A program made the translations under genes and the position numbers. The notes under the pieces were generated by a model that saw only the letters and a program-made list of their open reading frames with translations, did not search any database and was not told the DNA's origin. A stretch of 64,000 nt of DNA. Origin: Paenibacillus_E qinlingensis. GTDB lineage: Bacteria > Bacillota > Bacilli > Paenibacillales > NBRC-103111. This document shows, in pieces, positions 52,736 through 61,344 of this stretch (position 1 is the first letter of the stretch; every line of letters starts with the position of its first letter). The stretch is from the NCBI RefSeq assembly GCF_028746185.1, contig NZ_JAQIVH010000050.1, positions 1 to 64,000 of the forward strand. Direction: 5' to 3'.

Positions 52736-53716
52736 CTAGAATAACCCTTCCCCAGAAACTTTTTTACTGATTCGATTTGCCGTAATTAAAAGCGTAAAGC
52801 CGATGACGGATTTAAACAGCCCTATCGCGGTTGTGACGCTGTATTGCCCCCCTAAGATACCTTGCCGATAGGCATAAGTATCCAACACTTCACCTACCTT
52901 AAGCGTAGTTGGGTTTAAGAATAAATACACTTGCTCGAAGCCAACATCCAGTACGTGGCCGATTTTGAGCAGCAGTAGAATAACAATAGCAGGTAGAAGT
53001 CCTGGGAATGTGACATGCACGAATTGCTTCCATCGTCCTGCCCCATCAATTCGCGCTGCCTCATAATAGGAAGGGCTTATCCCCGCCAAAGCTGCCAAAA
53101 AGATGATTGTACTCCACCCCATCTCCTTCCAGATGCCAGAACTGATTAGCAACGTGCGAAAGTATTCCGGCATTTGCAAGAAACTGATTGGCTCATATCC
53201 GAACCATGCCAACACCAAGTTAACGAAACCTGTCTGGCTGGAGAACATCATATAGACTAAGCCGTATACAATCGTCCAGGATAGAAAGTGAGGCAAGTAA
53301 AGCAACGTTTGCACCATGCGTTTAAGCGCCAAATGTCTCAGTTCATTCAACAAACAAGCGAGTATAATTGGAGCAGGAAACGCAAAGATAATTTGATAAA
53401 AACTTAAGATGATTGTATTAGCGATTAATCGCTTGAATTGTGGGTACGTAACTAACTGCTCGAACCATTGAAATCCGACCCAATCACTCTTAAGGAATCC
53501 TTTGTAAATATTGTAATCTTGAAACGCAATGACACTTCCTAGCAATGGAATGTATTTAAATATAACAAAATACAAAATTCCCGGTAGCAGCATCAAGTAC
53601 AACGGATGATTTCTCCTTAGGTATCGGAAAAGCGACGACTTAACAACACCTGTGGAGCCTTCAGACGCTCCTGCAAGTAATGCCTCATGCTTTGTTGATA
53701 GCAACTTATTGTTCAA
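52736..53716 (-). CDS. Carbohydrate ABC transporter permease (LplB/YteP-like)
   Basis: The 326-residue protein has six helices, the opening HPLYLMLLPGILYFVIFKYIP and the EAA loop (EAARIDGAGRWKQFVHVTFPGLLPAI). The YRQGILGGQYSVTTAIGLFKSV C-terminus is typical of LplB/YteP. The start is a TTG at 53716, with AAAGG about 10 bases upstream; the nearby ATG is out of frame. Upstream a TATAAT (minus strand, 53751-53756) lacks a good -35 box, as expected for a promoter needing an activator such as the adjacent YesN-type regulator. Confidence 0.9.
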   Translation of the reverse strand: MNNKLLSTKHEALLAGASEGSTGVVKSSLFRYLRRNHPLYLMLLPGILYFVIFKYIPLLGSVIAFQDYNIYKGFLKSDWVGFQWFEQLVTYPQFKRLIANTIILSFYQIIFAFPAPIILACLLNELRHLALKRMVQTLLYLPHFLSWTIVYGLVYMMFSSQTGFVNLVLAWFGYEPISFLQMPEYFRTLLISSGIWKEMGWSTIIFLAALAGISPSYYEAARIDGAGRWKQFVHVTFPGLLPAIVILLLLKIGHVLDVGFEQVYLFLNPTTLKVGEVLDTYAYRQGILGGQYSVTTAIGLFKSVIGFTLLITANRISKKVSGEGLF

Positions 53717-53825
53717 TCCATTCCATTCCTTTCTCTATCTGTTTAAACTTATTATAAGGGACTGGAAAGTTACCTCATACAGGATAAGCGTTCGTTTATA
53801 CCTGACGATATTCGGGAGATTGGGC

Positions 53826-53852
53826 AAAAAAAGACACACCGCTCGGTGTGTA
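53826..53852 (-). terminator. Terminator of the two-component operon
   Basis: On the minus strand ACACACC and GGTGTGT pair around GAGC, followed by CTTTTTTTGC, seven bases after the response regulator stop at 53859. Confidence 0.85.
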
Positions 53853-53858
53853 GGATCA

Positions 53859-54947
53859 TTAGGATTCCATTCGCTTCTTGTAATCCAATGGATTCAAACC
53901 AAAATGTTTTTTGAATAATTTCGTGAAATAGTCGACGTCTTCATAGCCAACACGATTTGCGATTTCGTACACTTTTAATTGGGAGTTTAGCAAGAATTCG
54001 CGCGAATGATTCATTCGTTCCACAACGATAAATTGCCATACGGTCATGTCCGTTTCCTGCTTGAATAAGGTGCACATATACGTTTTGTTGTGTGAAACGA
54101 TGTCAGCCAGATCCTGCAAATTAATTTTTTCTCCATAATGGACTCGGATATATTGCTTCATCATGTCCACAACCTTACTTGACTGATTGTCACGGATGCC
54201 ACGCATGACCGACATCAGGCTATTGGCTCCTTCTTCAAGTCTTCTAACTGCGCATAAGCGAAAATAACTTCGAGTGGCATGAAGGAACAGCAGATTCTCC
54301 CCCAGCCCCAAATCCTTCCCTTCATCCAACTCCAGTCGAAGTTTGTCCTTCGCCATCTCTTCAATGACAGTTTGCAGCCATAGATTAGAAAGCACATGTA
54401 GTAAATAGTAGTTACCTGCCGCCCATCCTTCCAATAACTCAAGGGTTTCAACAATGAGCAGCGGCATTCTGTCCGTCCGCAGCATTTGGATATGTTCGAT
54501 CCATCGTTCCATCCATGATCGGTTCATCGGCAGTTTACGTAATATCAATTGGGCAGCCTCGTGATTTCGTTCCTGTATAATACGATTTGTCGCCGCATTC
54601 AAGGACTCGTGAATGGACTGCGGATTTATCGGTTTTAAAATATAATCCAGCGCAGATAGCTTCATACTACGTTGCGCATATTGAAAATCGTCATAACTGG
54701 AAACGACCATGCACTTCATCCATGGATAAAGCCGATTGATATGTTCAATTAATTCTAATCCGTCCATAGCTGGCATTCGAATATCCGTAATGCATAAATC
54801 CGCATAATGCTCTTCTAGCCATTCCAACGCTTTAACGCCGTTTGAAGCAGTTCCCGCAACGACCGTTGTATCGTTGTAGCCAGATACATATTTAGATAAA
54901 CTGTTACAAATTAACATGGAATCATCTACAATAAGCACTCGAATCAT
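53859..54947 (-). CDS. YesN-type response regulator (receiver plus AraC domain)
   Basis: The receiver domain (about 1-122) contains VLIVDDS, the phospho-acceptor Asp55 in LCITDIRMPAMDG, SSYDDFQYA and LKPI. The C-terminal AraC domain (about 255-360) has KINLQDLADIVSHNKTYMCT and VYEIANRVGYEDVDYFTKLF. A less conserved linker of about 130 residues lies between. These regulators activate carbohydrate operons after phosphorylation by the YesM-type kinase encoded just upstream. The gene follows the kinase gene by 14 bp and a terminator follows it. Confidence 0.92.
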   Translation of the reverse strand: MIRVLIVDDSMLICNSLSKYVSGYNDTTVVAGTASNGVKALEWLEEHYADLCITDIRMPAMDGLELIEHINRLYPWMKCMVVSSYDDFQYAQRSMKLSALDYILKPINPQSIHESLNAATNRIIQERNHEAAQLILRKLPMNRSWMERWIEHIQMLRTDRMPLLIVETLELLEGWAAGNYYLLHVLSNLWLQTVIEEMAKDKLRLELDEGKDLGLGENLLFLHATRSYFRLCAVRRLEEGANSLMSVMRGIRDNQSSKVVDMMKQYIRVHYGEKINLQDLADIVSHNKTYMCTLFKQETDMTVWQFIVVERMNHSREFLLNSQLKVYEIANRVGYEDVDYFTKLFKKHFGLNPLDYKKRMES

Positions 54948-54961
54948 ACTTAGGCCCCCTC

Positions 54962-56755
54962 TTAGGTTCGATATGGAAAGCGAATGATAATACGCGTCCC
55001 GCCTTCCGGCAGTAATCGCTCTACGAATACCCCTGTTTCCGGCTCGTTATAAAACGTTTTTAACCGGTAATGGACGTTCAGCACACCTATTCGGGAAAAA
55101 CGCATGTAATCTTGCTCCGTCTGCCCGATGCTTAACGCCTGTTGAATCGTGTTCAACCTTTCGTCCGTGAATCCGATCCCGTTATCCTCAATGACGATTT
55201 GGACGTACCGCTCCTTCCAGCGTGTCGTCGATATCCTTATCAACAAACGATCCCCAGTCACTTCATAAGCATGTTTAACACTGTTTTCAACAAAGGGTTG
55301 AATAATGGCTTTCAGGCATTGCGCATCCAGGGTGGAAGTATCGTGTTCAAAACTTAACGATATATTGTCACCGTACAAGATACGAATGATAAAAAAATAA
55401 TTTTTTAAGTGATCAAACTCATCTTTGACTGTAACAATAGTTTGTTGATAGTTGGATGTGTACCTCAGCATGTCAGACAATGCGATCGTTGTCTGTTGAA
55501 TATCGGGTTGTTCAGCCAAATGAGCCATGGAATTGATGGATTCCAGTGCATTGTATAGAAAGTGGGAATTAATTTGCGATTGTAACGCAGATAATACAGC
55601 ATGCTGCTGGACGAGACGGGTCTCAGCCAGCTGAAGAATCGAATTTTCTATGCGATCTAGGAGTAAATTATAGGCCGAAGCAAGCTCAGCCACTTCATCA
55701 ATTCCGGTCACCTCGGCACGGATATCGAATTGATCGAGTTTCGTCATTTTGATCGTCCTGCGCAGCTGTTTCAGTCTTCGTGTTATGGAATGAGAAGTTA
55801 AATAAGCCAGAATGGAAGCAATCAACAGCCCCGCAATTGTAAGCGTTATCGTCAAATGACGAATATTGGATATGCTTTTAGCCAAATCTCCGTAAGGTAC
55901 GATAACAATAACTTTCCATTCTGTACCTGTGATGGTTTGATACACGATCATTTGTTTCGATTCAGCTCTGTAATAGGAACCTGAAAGGTTGGAGCTGATA
56001 TTCGTAAAAATGCCAGGATCCAGCTTTGTATTGATTCGCTCTGGGTCGGGATAGGATACAATCGTTCCAGATTGATCAACAATCATGCCAAGCCCGTGCT
56101 CGCCCAGCTGGATTTCATTTAATATTTCTTGTGTAGCTAGAAGGGAAATATCGATGGCCAAGTAACCGTTCTGTTCAGCAAAACGAAACTTTTGCGCATA
56201 CGTTAAAATAGGGATGCTCTTTGACCTCCCCGCTTTATCGGTGTACTGGTCGTCCATCCCATAATGACGGGAAATCTTCCCTGTCAGTTGCATACTACCC
56301 AGCCACGATTCATTCTTCATCGCATAATAAGGTGCTAGAATAGATTCCCACATGTATTCATTGCGATATGTGCTCTCGTTCCCATTCTCGTTATAGAACT
56401 TGATGGACAAGGTTTCTGGATGGTAGGTGGTAAAGGGGGTAATCCATGTTTTTTCTATCTTTTGGTAGCTATCGAAGAGGCCATATTGATCATTAGGTCC
56501 CGTCTTTAACCAATCCTGAAACTCTCTGCTTCCGCTAATCGTGCGAAAGAACTGTTCATTATCCCTGATATATCGGCTCAGGTTCAGGTTCGCTTGCTTC
56601 AGAATCTGGTTACTGAAACGCACCACATCATTATTGATTGCCTCTGAGCTTTTAATGAAGCTGAATGTGCTGACCCCGGTTACCGTAATAAAAATAGTGG
56701 CAAAAATGATTAGAATGAGCTTCCATTCCAATGAACTCCGGATCGCTTGAATCAT
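54962..56755 (-). CDS. YesM-type sensor histidine kinase
   Basis: The protein has an N-terminal membrane helix (LILIIFATIFITVTGV), an extracellular Cache-like sensor (about 40-285), a second helix (LTITLTIAGLLIASILAYLT) and a HAMP domain. The phospho-acceptor His is in QSQINSHFLYNALESINSMA, followed by an HATPase domain with IIQPFVENSVKHA and IEDNGIGF. The frame extends to 56893, but GAGGAGGAA stands about nine bases before the ATG at 56755 (MIQAIRSSLEW), giving about 597 residues. It is expected to sense sugars at the cell surface and phosphorylate the YesN-type partner. Confidence 0.9.
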   Translation of the reverse strand: MIQAIRSSLEWKLILIIFATIFITVTGVSTFSFIKSSEAINNDVVRFSNQILKQANLNLSRYIRDNEQFFRTISGSREFQDWLKTGPNDQYGLFDSYQKIEKTWITPFTTYHPETLSIKFYNENGNESTYRNEYMWESILAPYYAMKNESWLGSMQLTGKISRHYGMDDQYTDKAGRSKSIPILTYAQKFRFAEQNGYLAIDISLLATQEILNEIQLGEHGLGMIVDQSGTIVSYPDPERINTKLDPGIFTNISSNLSGSYYRAESKQMIVYQTITGTEWKVIVIVPYGDLAKSISNIRHLTITLTIAGLLIASILAYLTSHSITRRLKQLRRTIKMTKLDQFDIRAEVTGIDEVAELASAYNLLLDRIENSILQLAETRLVQQHAVLSALQSQINSHFLYNALESINSMAHLAEQPDIQQTTIALSDMLRYTSNYQQTIVTVKDEFDHLKNYFFIIRILYGDNISLSFEHDTSTLDAQCLKAIIQPFVENSVKHAYEVTGDRLLIRISTTRWKERYVQIVIEDNGIGFTDERLNTIQQALSIGQTEQDYMRFSRIGVLNVHYRLKTFYNEPETGVFVERLLPEGGTRIIIRFPYRT

Positions 56756-56908
56756 GCTCATTTCCTCCTCGGACAGATGTCTACGCTTTCGGACTCCTTT
56801 GTCAAGATTTATGTTACCAAATATTGCCTCCATCCACCAGAGTTTAATAGATAGACCCCAGTTAACTATGATTAGGGTACACGAACGAGACATGATTTTC
56901 GACCATCC

Positions 56909-57871
56909 TCATCGAGTACGCTTCTTGAATTGATACAGGAAGAATTGCAGGGAAAGAATCAAGAGAGCGAAAGCAATTCCTGAATCGATAACGATAAAGG
57001 GATAGACTTGGATGTACTTAGCTCCGTAAGCAATCAACGAGGTCCACTCGCCGGTAGTCGTCAGATATATAAGATAGGGCACTTCACCTGGCACTAACTT
57101 ATCTACCATATCCAACGTTTCTGAGCCTCCGATGATGATATTGAAAATCGCCAATTGACCCATAAGGAAGAGCACGATGATGAATTCACTAATCGCGATA
57201 TAAAGCAACTCAACTCTCATGTTTGAAAAGATGTGCCTTACGATCCTATGAAATGATGAGCCGCCCATCAACCGAGATGCGTCGACATATGGTTTCGAAT
57301 TGTAGAAACGGGCTCTTTCAGCAATCTGGTAGGCGAGAGGAAAGATGCCTAGGACAGTCACCATGAAGATAAAGATGATTGTAAATTGCATCAAATTGTG
57401 CGGATTCGCTTTGTCCACCTCGTTCAAGCCAAGTTTGAAGTACATGCCTACCAGCGGTGGGTACAAAAACAAGAACGCTGGCACGGCAGAGATGACCCAT
57501 TGCATCGTTCGCAATACGCCTCCTCCTCTCCCCGTCGTTCCCGACCACATGCCTAGCGGCATAGCGATAATGAATCTTAATCCCGTTAATAAAGCGGCAT
57601 ACGCCAATGTGTATTTCAAGCCATTCAGCAGCAAGCTCAACATATCGAAGCCCCTGTGATCTGTCCCTAGAAGATAAGTTGCATTCGGACGAAGAGGAGG
57701 CGTTTCGTAAATTGTTTTGCCATCGATTATTTTCGTTATTAAGTACAATTTATCCGCGTTCATAAAACCATGGGGCTTAATCATGCCGCCTATTGCCGCT
57801 AATCCTACGATGAAAACGATAATCGAACAGGCGAAATAAAACTGTATCGAGGATTTCTTTTTCATTGTCAT
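56909..57871 (-). CDS. OppC-like ABC permease, orphan
   Basis: The 320-residue protein has the OppC/DppC plan: an N-terminal helix, a long extracytoplasmic loop with TYLLGTDHRGFDMLSLLLNGLKYTL, then five helices and an EAA-like loop (DASRLMGGSSFHRIVRHIF). The EAA motif is weak, and the pair lacks binding-protein and ATPase genes nearby. It overlaps the OppB-like gene by 4 bp and lies upstream of the YesM-type kinase gene. It may form part of a peptide-type importer or serve as a regulatory membrane pair. The substrate is unknown. Confidence 0.72.
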   Translation of the reverse strand: MTMKKKSSIQFYFACSIIVFIVGLAAIGGMIKPHGFMNADKLYLITKIIDGKTIYETPPLRPNATYLLGTDHRGFDMLSLLLNGLKYTLAYAALLTGLRFIIAMPLGMWSGTTGRGGGVLRTMQWVISAVPAFLFLYPPLVGMYFKLGLNEVDKANPHNLMQFTIIFIFMVTVLGIFPLAYQIAERARFYNSKPYVDASRLMGGSSFHRIVRHIFSNMRVELLYIAISEFIIVLFLMGQLAIFNIIIGGSETLDMVDKLVPGEVPYLIYLTTTGEWTSLIAYGAKYIQVYPFIVIDSGIAFALLILSLQFFLYQFKKRTR

Positions 57872-58932
57872 GCACTCTCCTTAATCTGTACGACAAAGAG
57901 CTTACTGAGCAACGCATATGTGATATGAAACAGAATCGCTAGAATGACCAGTACAATGCAAAAGATCGGAGTGGCGCTGATATTTTGTACTCTTGAACTT
58001 ACAATGTATCCGCCGAGTCCAAGAATATCGCACATCGCTTCCGCAACTGCCATGCTTGCGAGTGCCAAAGTCGTCGCTTTGGGCAATACCATCAACAGGT
58101 CTTCCATGATGTTCCGGATAACATGACGAAAGATTACTTCCCGTTGGGATAATCCTTTAGCCAGCGCTGTCGTGATGTAATCCTGCGTCATCTCGCGTTC
58201 GATCGCGAGCCGCAGCGTACCGTAAATCAAAACGCCGGGAATTAGGGAGATAGCAAGAAATGGAATCGTAAACGGAATATTATTGCCATAATGTGCAACC
58301 AGTATGACATTTCTTCCCGTCAAGCGAGTTAAATAAATAGACATAAGCTGGATGAGAATGATCAGGAGAAAGTCCGGCAGGCCACTTAATACTGCGTGGA
58401 CCGAATCTAACAACCTCCCTATCGCAGACCGTATCGAAGCCAACAGCGATAACAGAACGGACAACAACACCCCAGTGATCAGACCTGGTATGAAATAAGT
58501 GCAAGTCCGGATGATCGTTTCCGTTACTATGCTTTTTACTTGGATGACATAATTTCCGGTGCGGATCAGACCTAATTCGCCATGGGAGTAGTCATGTAAG
58601 AGGTCCTTAAGGGAAAACAGATAGTAGCGAAACGAAATCTCTGGCTTCTCCACCGGTACAGTTCTCGGAAGGAAAACGCCGGGAAGGTTAATGGCCAACT
58701 TCCCATAATCGTCAACTCTGCCATAAGGTACGGAGAAAATGTGTCTACTCGCATCAACAATTGTGCTTCCGGGAAGCTGGGAGACGACTTCTTCATTCGT
58801 TGACTCCGAGCTTAGGTTAATTCGCAACAGATCAGGCGCCTCAAGAATGAAGGCTTTGCTGATATTGCTCAACAGAAAGACAGCTGCAATGGTAATGAGG
58901 CTAAGAATTCCCCACTTCAAAATGATTTTCAT
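57868..58932 (-). CDS. OppB-like ABC permease, orphan
   Basis: AGAAAGGAG precedes the ATG at 58932 (MKIILKWGIL), which is preferred to the frame's outer limit at 58974. The roughly 354-residue protein has one N-terminal helix, an unusually long extracytoplasmic region (about 40-155) and a core with the OppB-type EAA loop (DYITTALAKGLSQREVIFRHVIRN). The following helices read MAVAEAMCDILGLGGYIV. The extra external domain is atypical of OppB. With the OppC-like partner it makes a permease pair without other subunits. Confidence 0.72.
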   Translation of the reverse strand: MKIILKWGILSLITIAAVFLLSNISKAFILEAPDLLRINLSSESTNEEVVSQLPGSTIVDASRHIFSVPYGRVDDYGKLAINLPGVFLPRTVPVEKPEISFRYYLFSLKDLLHDYSHGELGLIRTGNYVIQVKSIVTETIIRTCTYFIPGLITGVLLSVLLSLLASIRSAIGRLLDSVHAVLSGLPDFLLIILIQLMSIYLTRLTGRNVILVAHYGNNIPFTIPFLAISLIPGVLIYGTLRLAIEREMTQDYITTALAKGLSQREVIFRHVIRNIMEDLLMVLPKATTLALASMAVAEAMCDILGLGGYIVSSRVQNISATPIFCIVLVILAILFHITYALLSKLFVVQIKESA

Positions 58933-59054
58933 TATAATCAGACTCCTTTCTGACATTACTAAGACAATTCGCAACTCTCATGTGTGACTTGATTTTTATG
59001 GCAATATTTGATTATTAATGTGATTAAATAATGCGTTGCTTTGTTTTTGCAAAT

Positions 59055-59124
59055 TAAAAAAGCACCCCTATGTCTACGATCATGAAGTTTAAAAATTCAT
59101 GTTCATCCATAGAGGTGCCTTTGT
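59055..59124 (-). terminator. Terminator of the germination receptor operon
   Basis: On the minus strand GGCACCTCTATGGATGAACA is complementary to a later segment ending CATAGGGGTGC, forming a long imperfect stem, followed by TTTTTTAATTTG. It lies 35 bp after the gerC-type stop. Confidence 0.7.
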
Positions 59125-59158
59125 TCATGCTGTTAAGTTCCTTATGTGCAATATAACT

Positions 59159-60235
59159 TTATTTCCTGATTCCCATTTCCGAAATAGTCACTTTAACAAT
59201 CAATTTAACGTTCATCATTTGATATTCTTGCTTCCATTCCTCTTCGTTCCAATTTCGCGTTTTACTTCTGACGAAATCTCCCAATCCGAGCGGGTCGATC
59301 CCTTCTTTTTTACATATTTGTATGAGATCCATGCCAGTTGAGGTTAGATCCTTTTCGAAAAGGTCTTTTATTTTCCCCTGCTCTTGTATGCTTAATTGAT
59401 TCGACTTCGAGTCGATAATTTCGCCCTTCAAGCTAAGATTTATCGTCACTTTTGGACTTTTCGAATCTTTCCCTACTCGATAATTCACCTTTGAACCGAC
59501 ATTTTTTACTGCAATGTAAGAGCCATTGTCCAGCTTTGCTTCAAGAGTACCGTACTTCTCATCGCGCAGAAGAAGGTTCATAACTCGCATCTGCTTTTCG
59601 TTCACTGACATGAGATATTTGTCATGTTTAAATAAAGCTAATCCGGTAATCATAACTTGATTATTTTGCAAATTAAGAACCGGCAAAAATGGGTCCATTC
59701 CCTGTCCCCAATACGAATACTCAAAATCGTGAAGATTTTGCCTGGGAACAAGTCCATTCCGCACGTTCGTATCGAGTAAATTGTACAAAAACATCCCTTT
59801 TTCCTCATTTGAAGTGAAATTCGCCTTCAATATCTCCTTTGCTTTTCCATCGACAACAGCTAAATACATCCTTCGGGAAGCTACAGCGTCACGCAAAAAC
59901 ACATCCAATTCATCTATCAATCCCTTTGCCGCCAACTCTTGTCCGATTATAATCACCGAAAGACTTCCTGGTTTAATAGGCCGACTTAATTGCATGTCCA
60001 TTAATTCTGCCATGTTCCTAGTGGTGTGGCCCACCTTTGAGTACAATATATTTGAAACGGAACTGGACTTACCAGCTTGAAACTTAGGCGCGGCGATCGT
60101 AAATTCGATTTGATCATCAGGTGCTTCATCTAAGGCACAGACAAAAGATATCGTAATTTTTTCTAATGTTTGTTGCTTTACGCACCCCGTTAACAAGAAA
60201 CAGATGAGCCCTAGCAAGAAAAAATACCGACTCAT
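59159..60235 (-). CDS. Spore germination receptor subunit, GerC-type lipoprotein
   Basis: The 358-residue lipoprotein has lipobox LTGC (Cys about 18). Typical GerC-family blocks are LIEELDVFLRDAVASRRMYLA-like LIDELDVFLRDAVASRRMY, GLALFKHDKYLMSVNEKQMR, and a C-terminal DLIQICKKEGIDPLGLGDFV. It is the third gene of the operon, overlapping the GerB-type gene by 4 bp. GerC subunits sit on the outer face of the inner spore membrane and are needed for germinant response. Confidence 0.92.
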   Translation of the reverse strand: MSRYFFLLGLICFLLTGCVKQQTLEKITISFVCALDEAPDDQIEFTIAAPKFQAGKSSSVSNILYSKVGHTTRNMAELMDMQLSRPIKPGSLSVIIIGQELAAKGLIDELDVFLRDAVASRRMYLAVVDGKAKEILKANFTSNEEKGMFLYNLLDTNVRNGLVPRQNLHDFEYSYWGQGMDPFLPVLNLQNNQVMITGLALFKHDKYLMSVNEKQMRVMNLLLRDEKYGTLEAKLDNGSYIAVKNVGSKVNYRVGKDSKSPKVTINLSLKGEIIDSKSNQLSIQEQGKIKDLFEKDLTSTGMDLIQICKKEGIDPLGLGDFVRSKTRNWNEEEWKQEYQMMNVKLIVKVTISEMGIRK

Positions 60236-61320
60236 ACTGTTCTTCTCACTTTCATTCTGACAGCGTCGACTATAAATAAAAACGGGACGTACACAAAAAC
60301 AATATAAAATCCGATCCCGGATAACAAGGTTTGAACAGATTCAATGCGAGTATGATCTGGAATTAGACATACAGTGGCAAAAACAAGAATCAATAATATC
60401 GGCAGAGCTGTCAATTGTTTCACCGTGAACATGATTTTACACATTCGGCTTGAAGCCCAAAGACAGAAGCATAGGATAGGAATCACCCATAATATCTGTG
60501 CAGCTGCGCCGATATATTCAAATCGTTCAATAAAAGGAAAATGAATAAATTTATATTTGGTTAATTGTGGCCATATTTCCTTCGATAATTGCTCAGGTTT
60601 GAACATTAATATTGAAAAGAAGATAATTAAAAGATACGACACGGTTGAAACAAAATTAGCTAAATGTGCCCACTTTTGTGATTTCTTTGGTGTTTCGATG
60701 AATGTGTAACAGAAAAATAACGTTTCCACGCCTAAATAGGGATATGTCATCTCTTTTCCTGCTTGGATAATATCGTTCAGCGAATGATCAAAAACTGGCG
60801 TTAGATTGTTAAAATGAAAATAAGCCACTGGAAAAAATAAAGCCAATATGGTTATATATCGTACCAAGCTAAACATACAAATACCAACGATAACTCGAAA
60901 ACCCCCTGCAACAATGTAATAAACAAGGAAGAGTAATACCAATGCCAATGGCCATGTCGCTAAGTCAGGAAATAGCCATACTTGTATAATTTCTATAAAT
61001 TGCCGTATTAGGAAACTGGCAACGAGCAGGAAGTAAATGATAAAGATAAAGTTAAGAACTCCACCCACCAATTTCCCGAAAAATTGTTGATGAATATGGG
61101 TAAGATCCGTCTCACTATGGCCCAGAATTCGATATATCATCCAAATAACGACGTGGAAACAGATCCCGCATAGGATGACTGAGATCCAAGTATCTTGGCC
61201 GGCCAATTGCATCGGCTTGATCGACATAGAGAGATACTCAGGTCCGAACTGCATCGAATGAATCAACACGAATACAAGGAAAGGCGAAATAGTAAATCTC
61301 GGGTGTTCTGTTGATTTCAT
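60232..61320 (-). CDS. Spore germination receptor subunit, GerB-type permease-like protein
   Basis: The 362-residue membrane protein has about ten helices and belongs to the APC superfamily GerB group. Landmarks are QDTWISVILCGICFHVVIWM, an EVIQVW-like segment, YPYLGVETLFFCYTFIE in the central region and YVPFLFIVDAVRMKVRR near the C-terminus. GerB subunits bind the germinant within the membrane. It lies between the GerA- and GerC-type genes and has GGGAGTG before its ATG. Confidence 0.92.
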   Translation of the reverse strand: MKSTEHPRFTISPFLVFVLIHSMQFGPEYLSMSIKPMQLAGQDTWISVILCGICFHVVIWMIYRILGHSETDLTHIHQQFFGKLVGGVLNFIFIIYFLLVASFLIRQFIEIIQVWLFPDLATWPLALVLLFLVYYIVAGGFRVIVGICMFSLVRYITILALFFPVAYFHFNNLTPVFDHSLNDIIQAGKEMTYPYLGVETLFFCYTFIETPKKSQKWAHLANFVSTVSYLLIIFFSILMFKPEQLSKEIWPQLTKYKFIHFPFIERFEYIGAAAQILWVIPILCFCLWASSRMCKIMFTVKQLTALPILLILVFATVCLIPDHTRIESVQTLLSGIGFYIVFVYVPFLFIVDAVRMKVRRTV

Positions 61321-61344
61321 CTTGGTATCACTCCCAGAGCTGCT

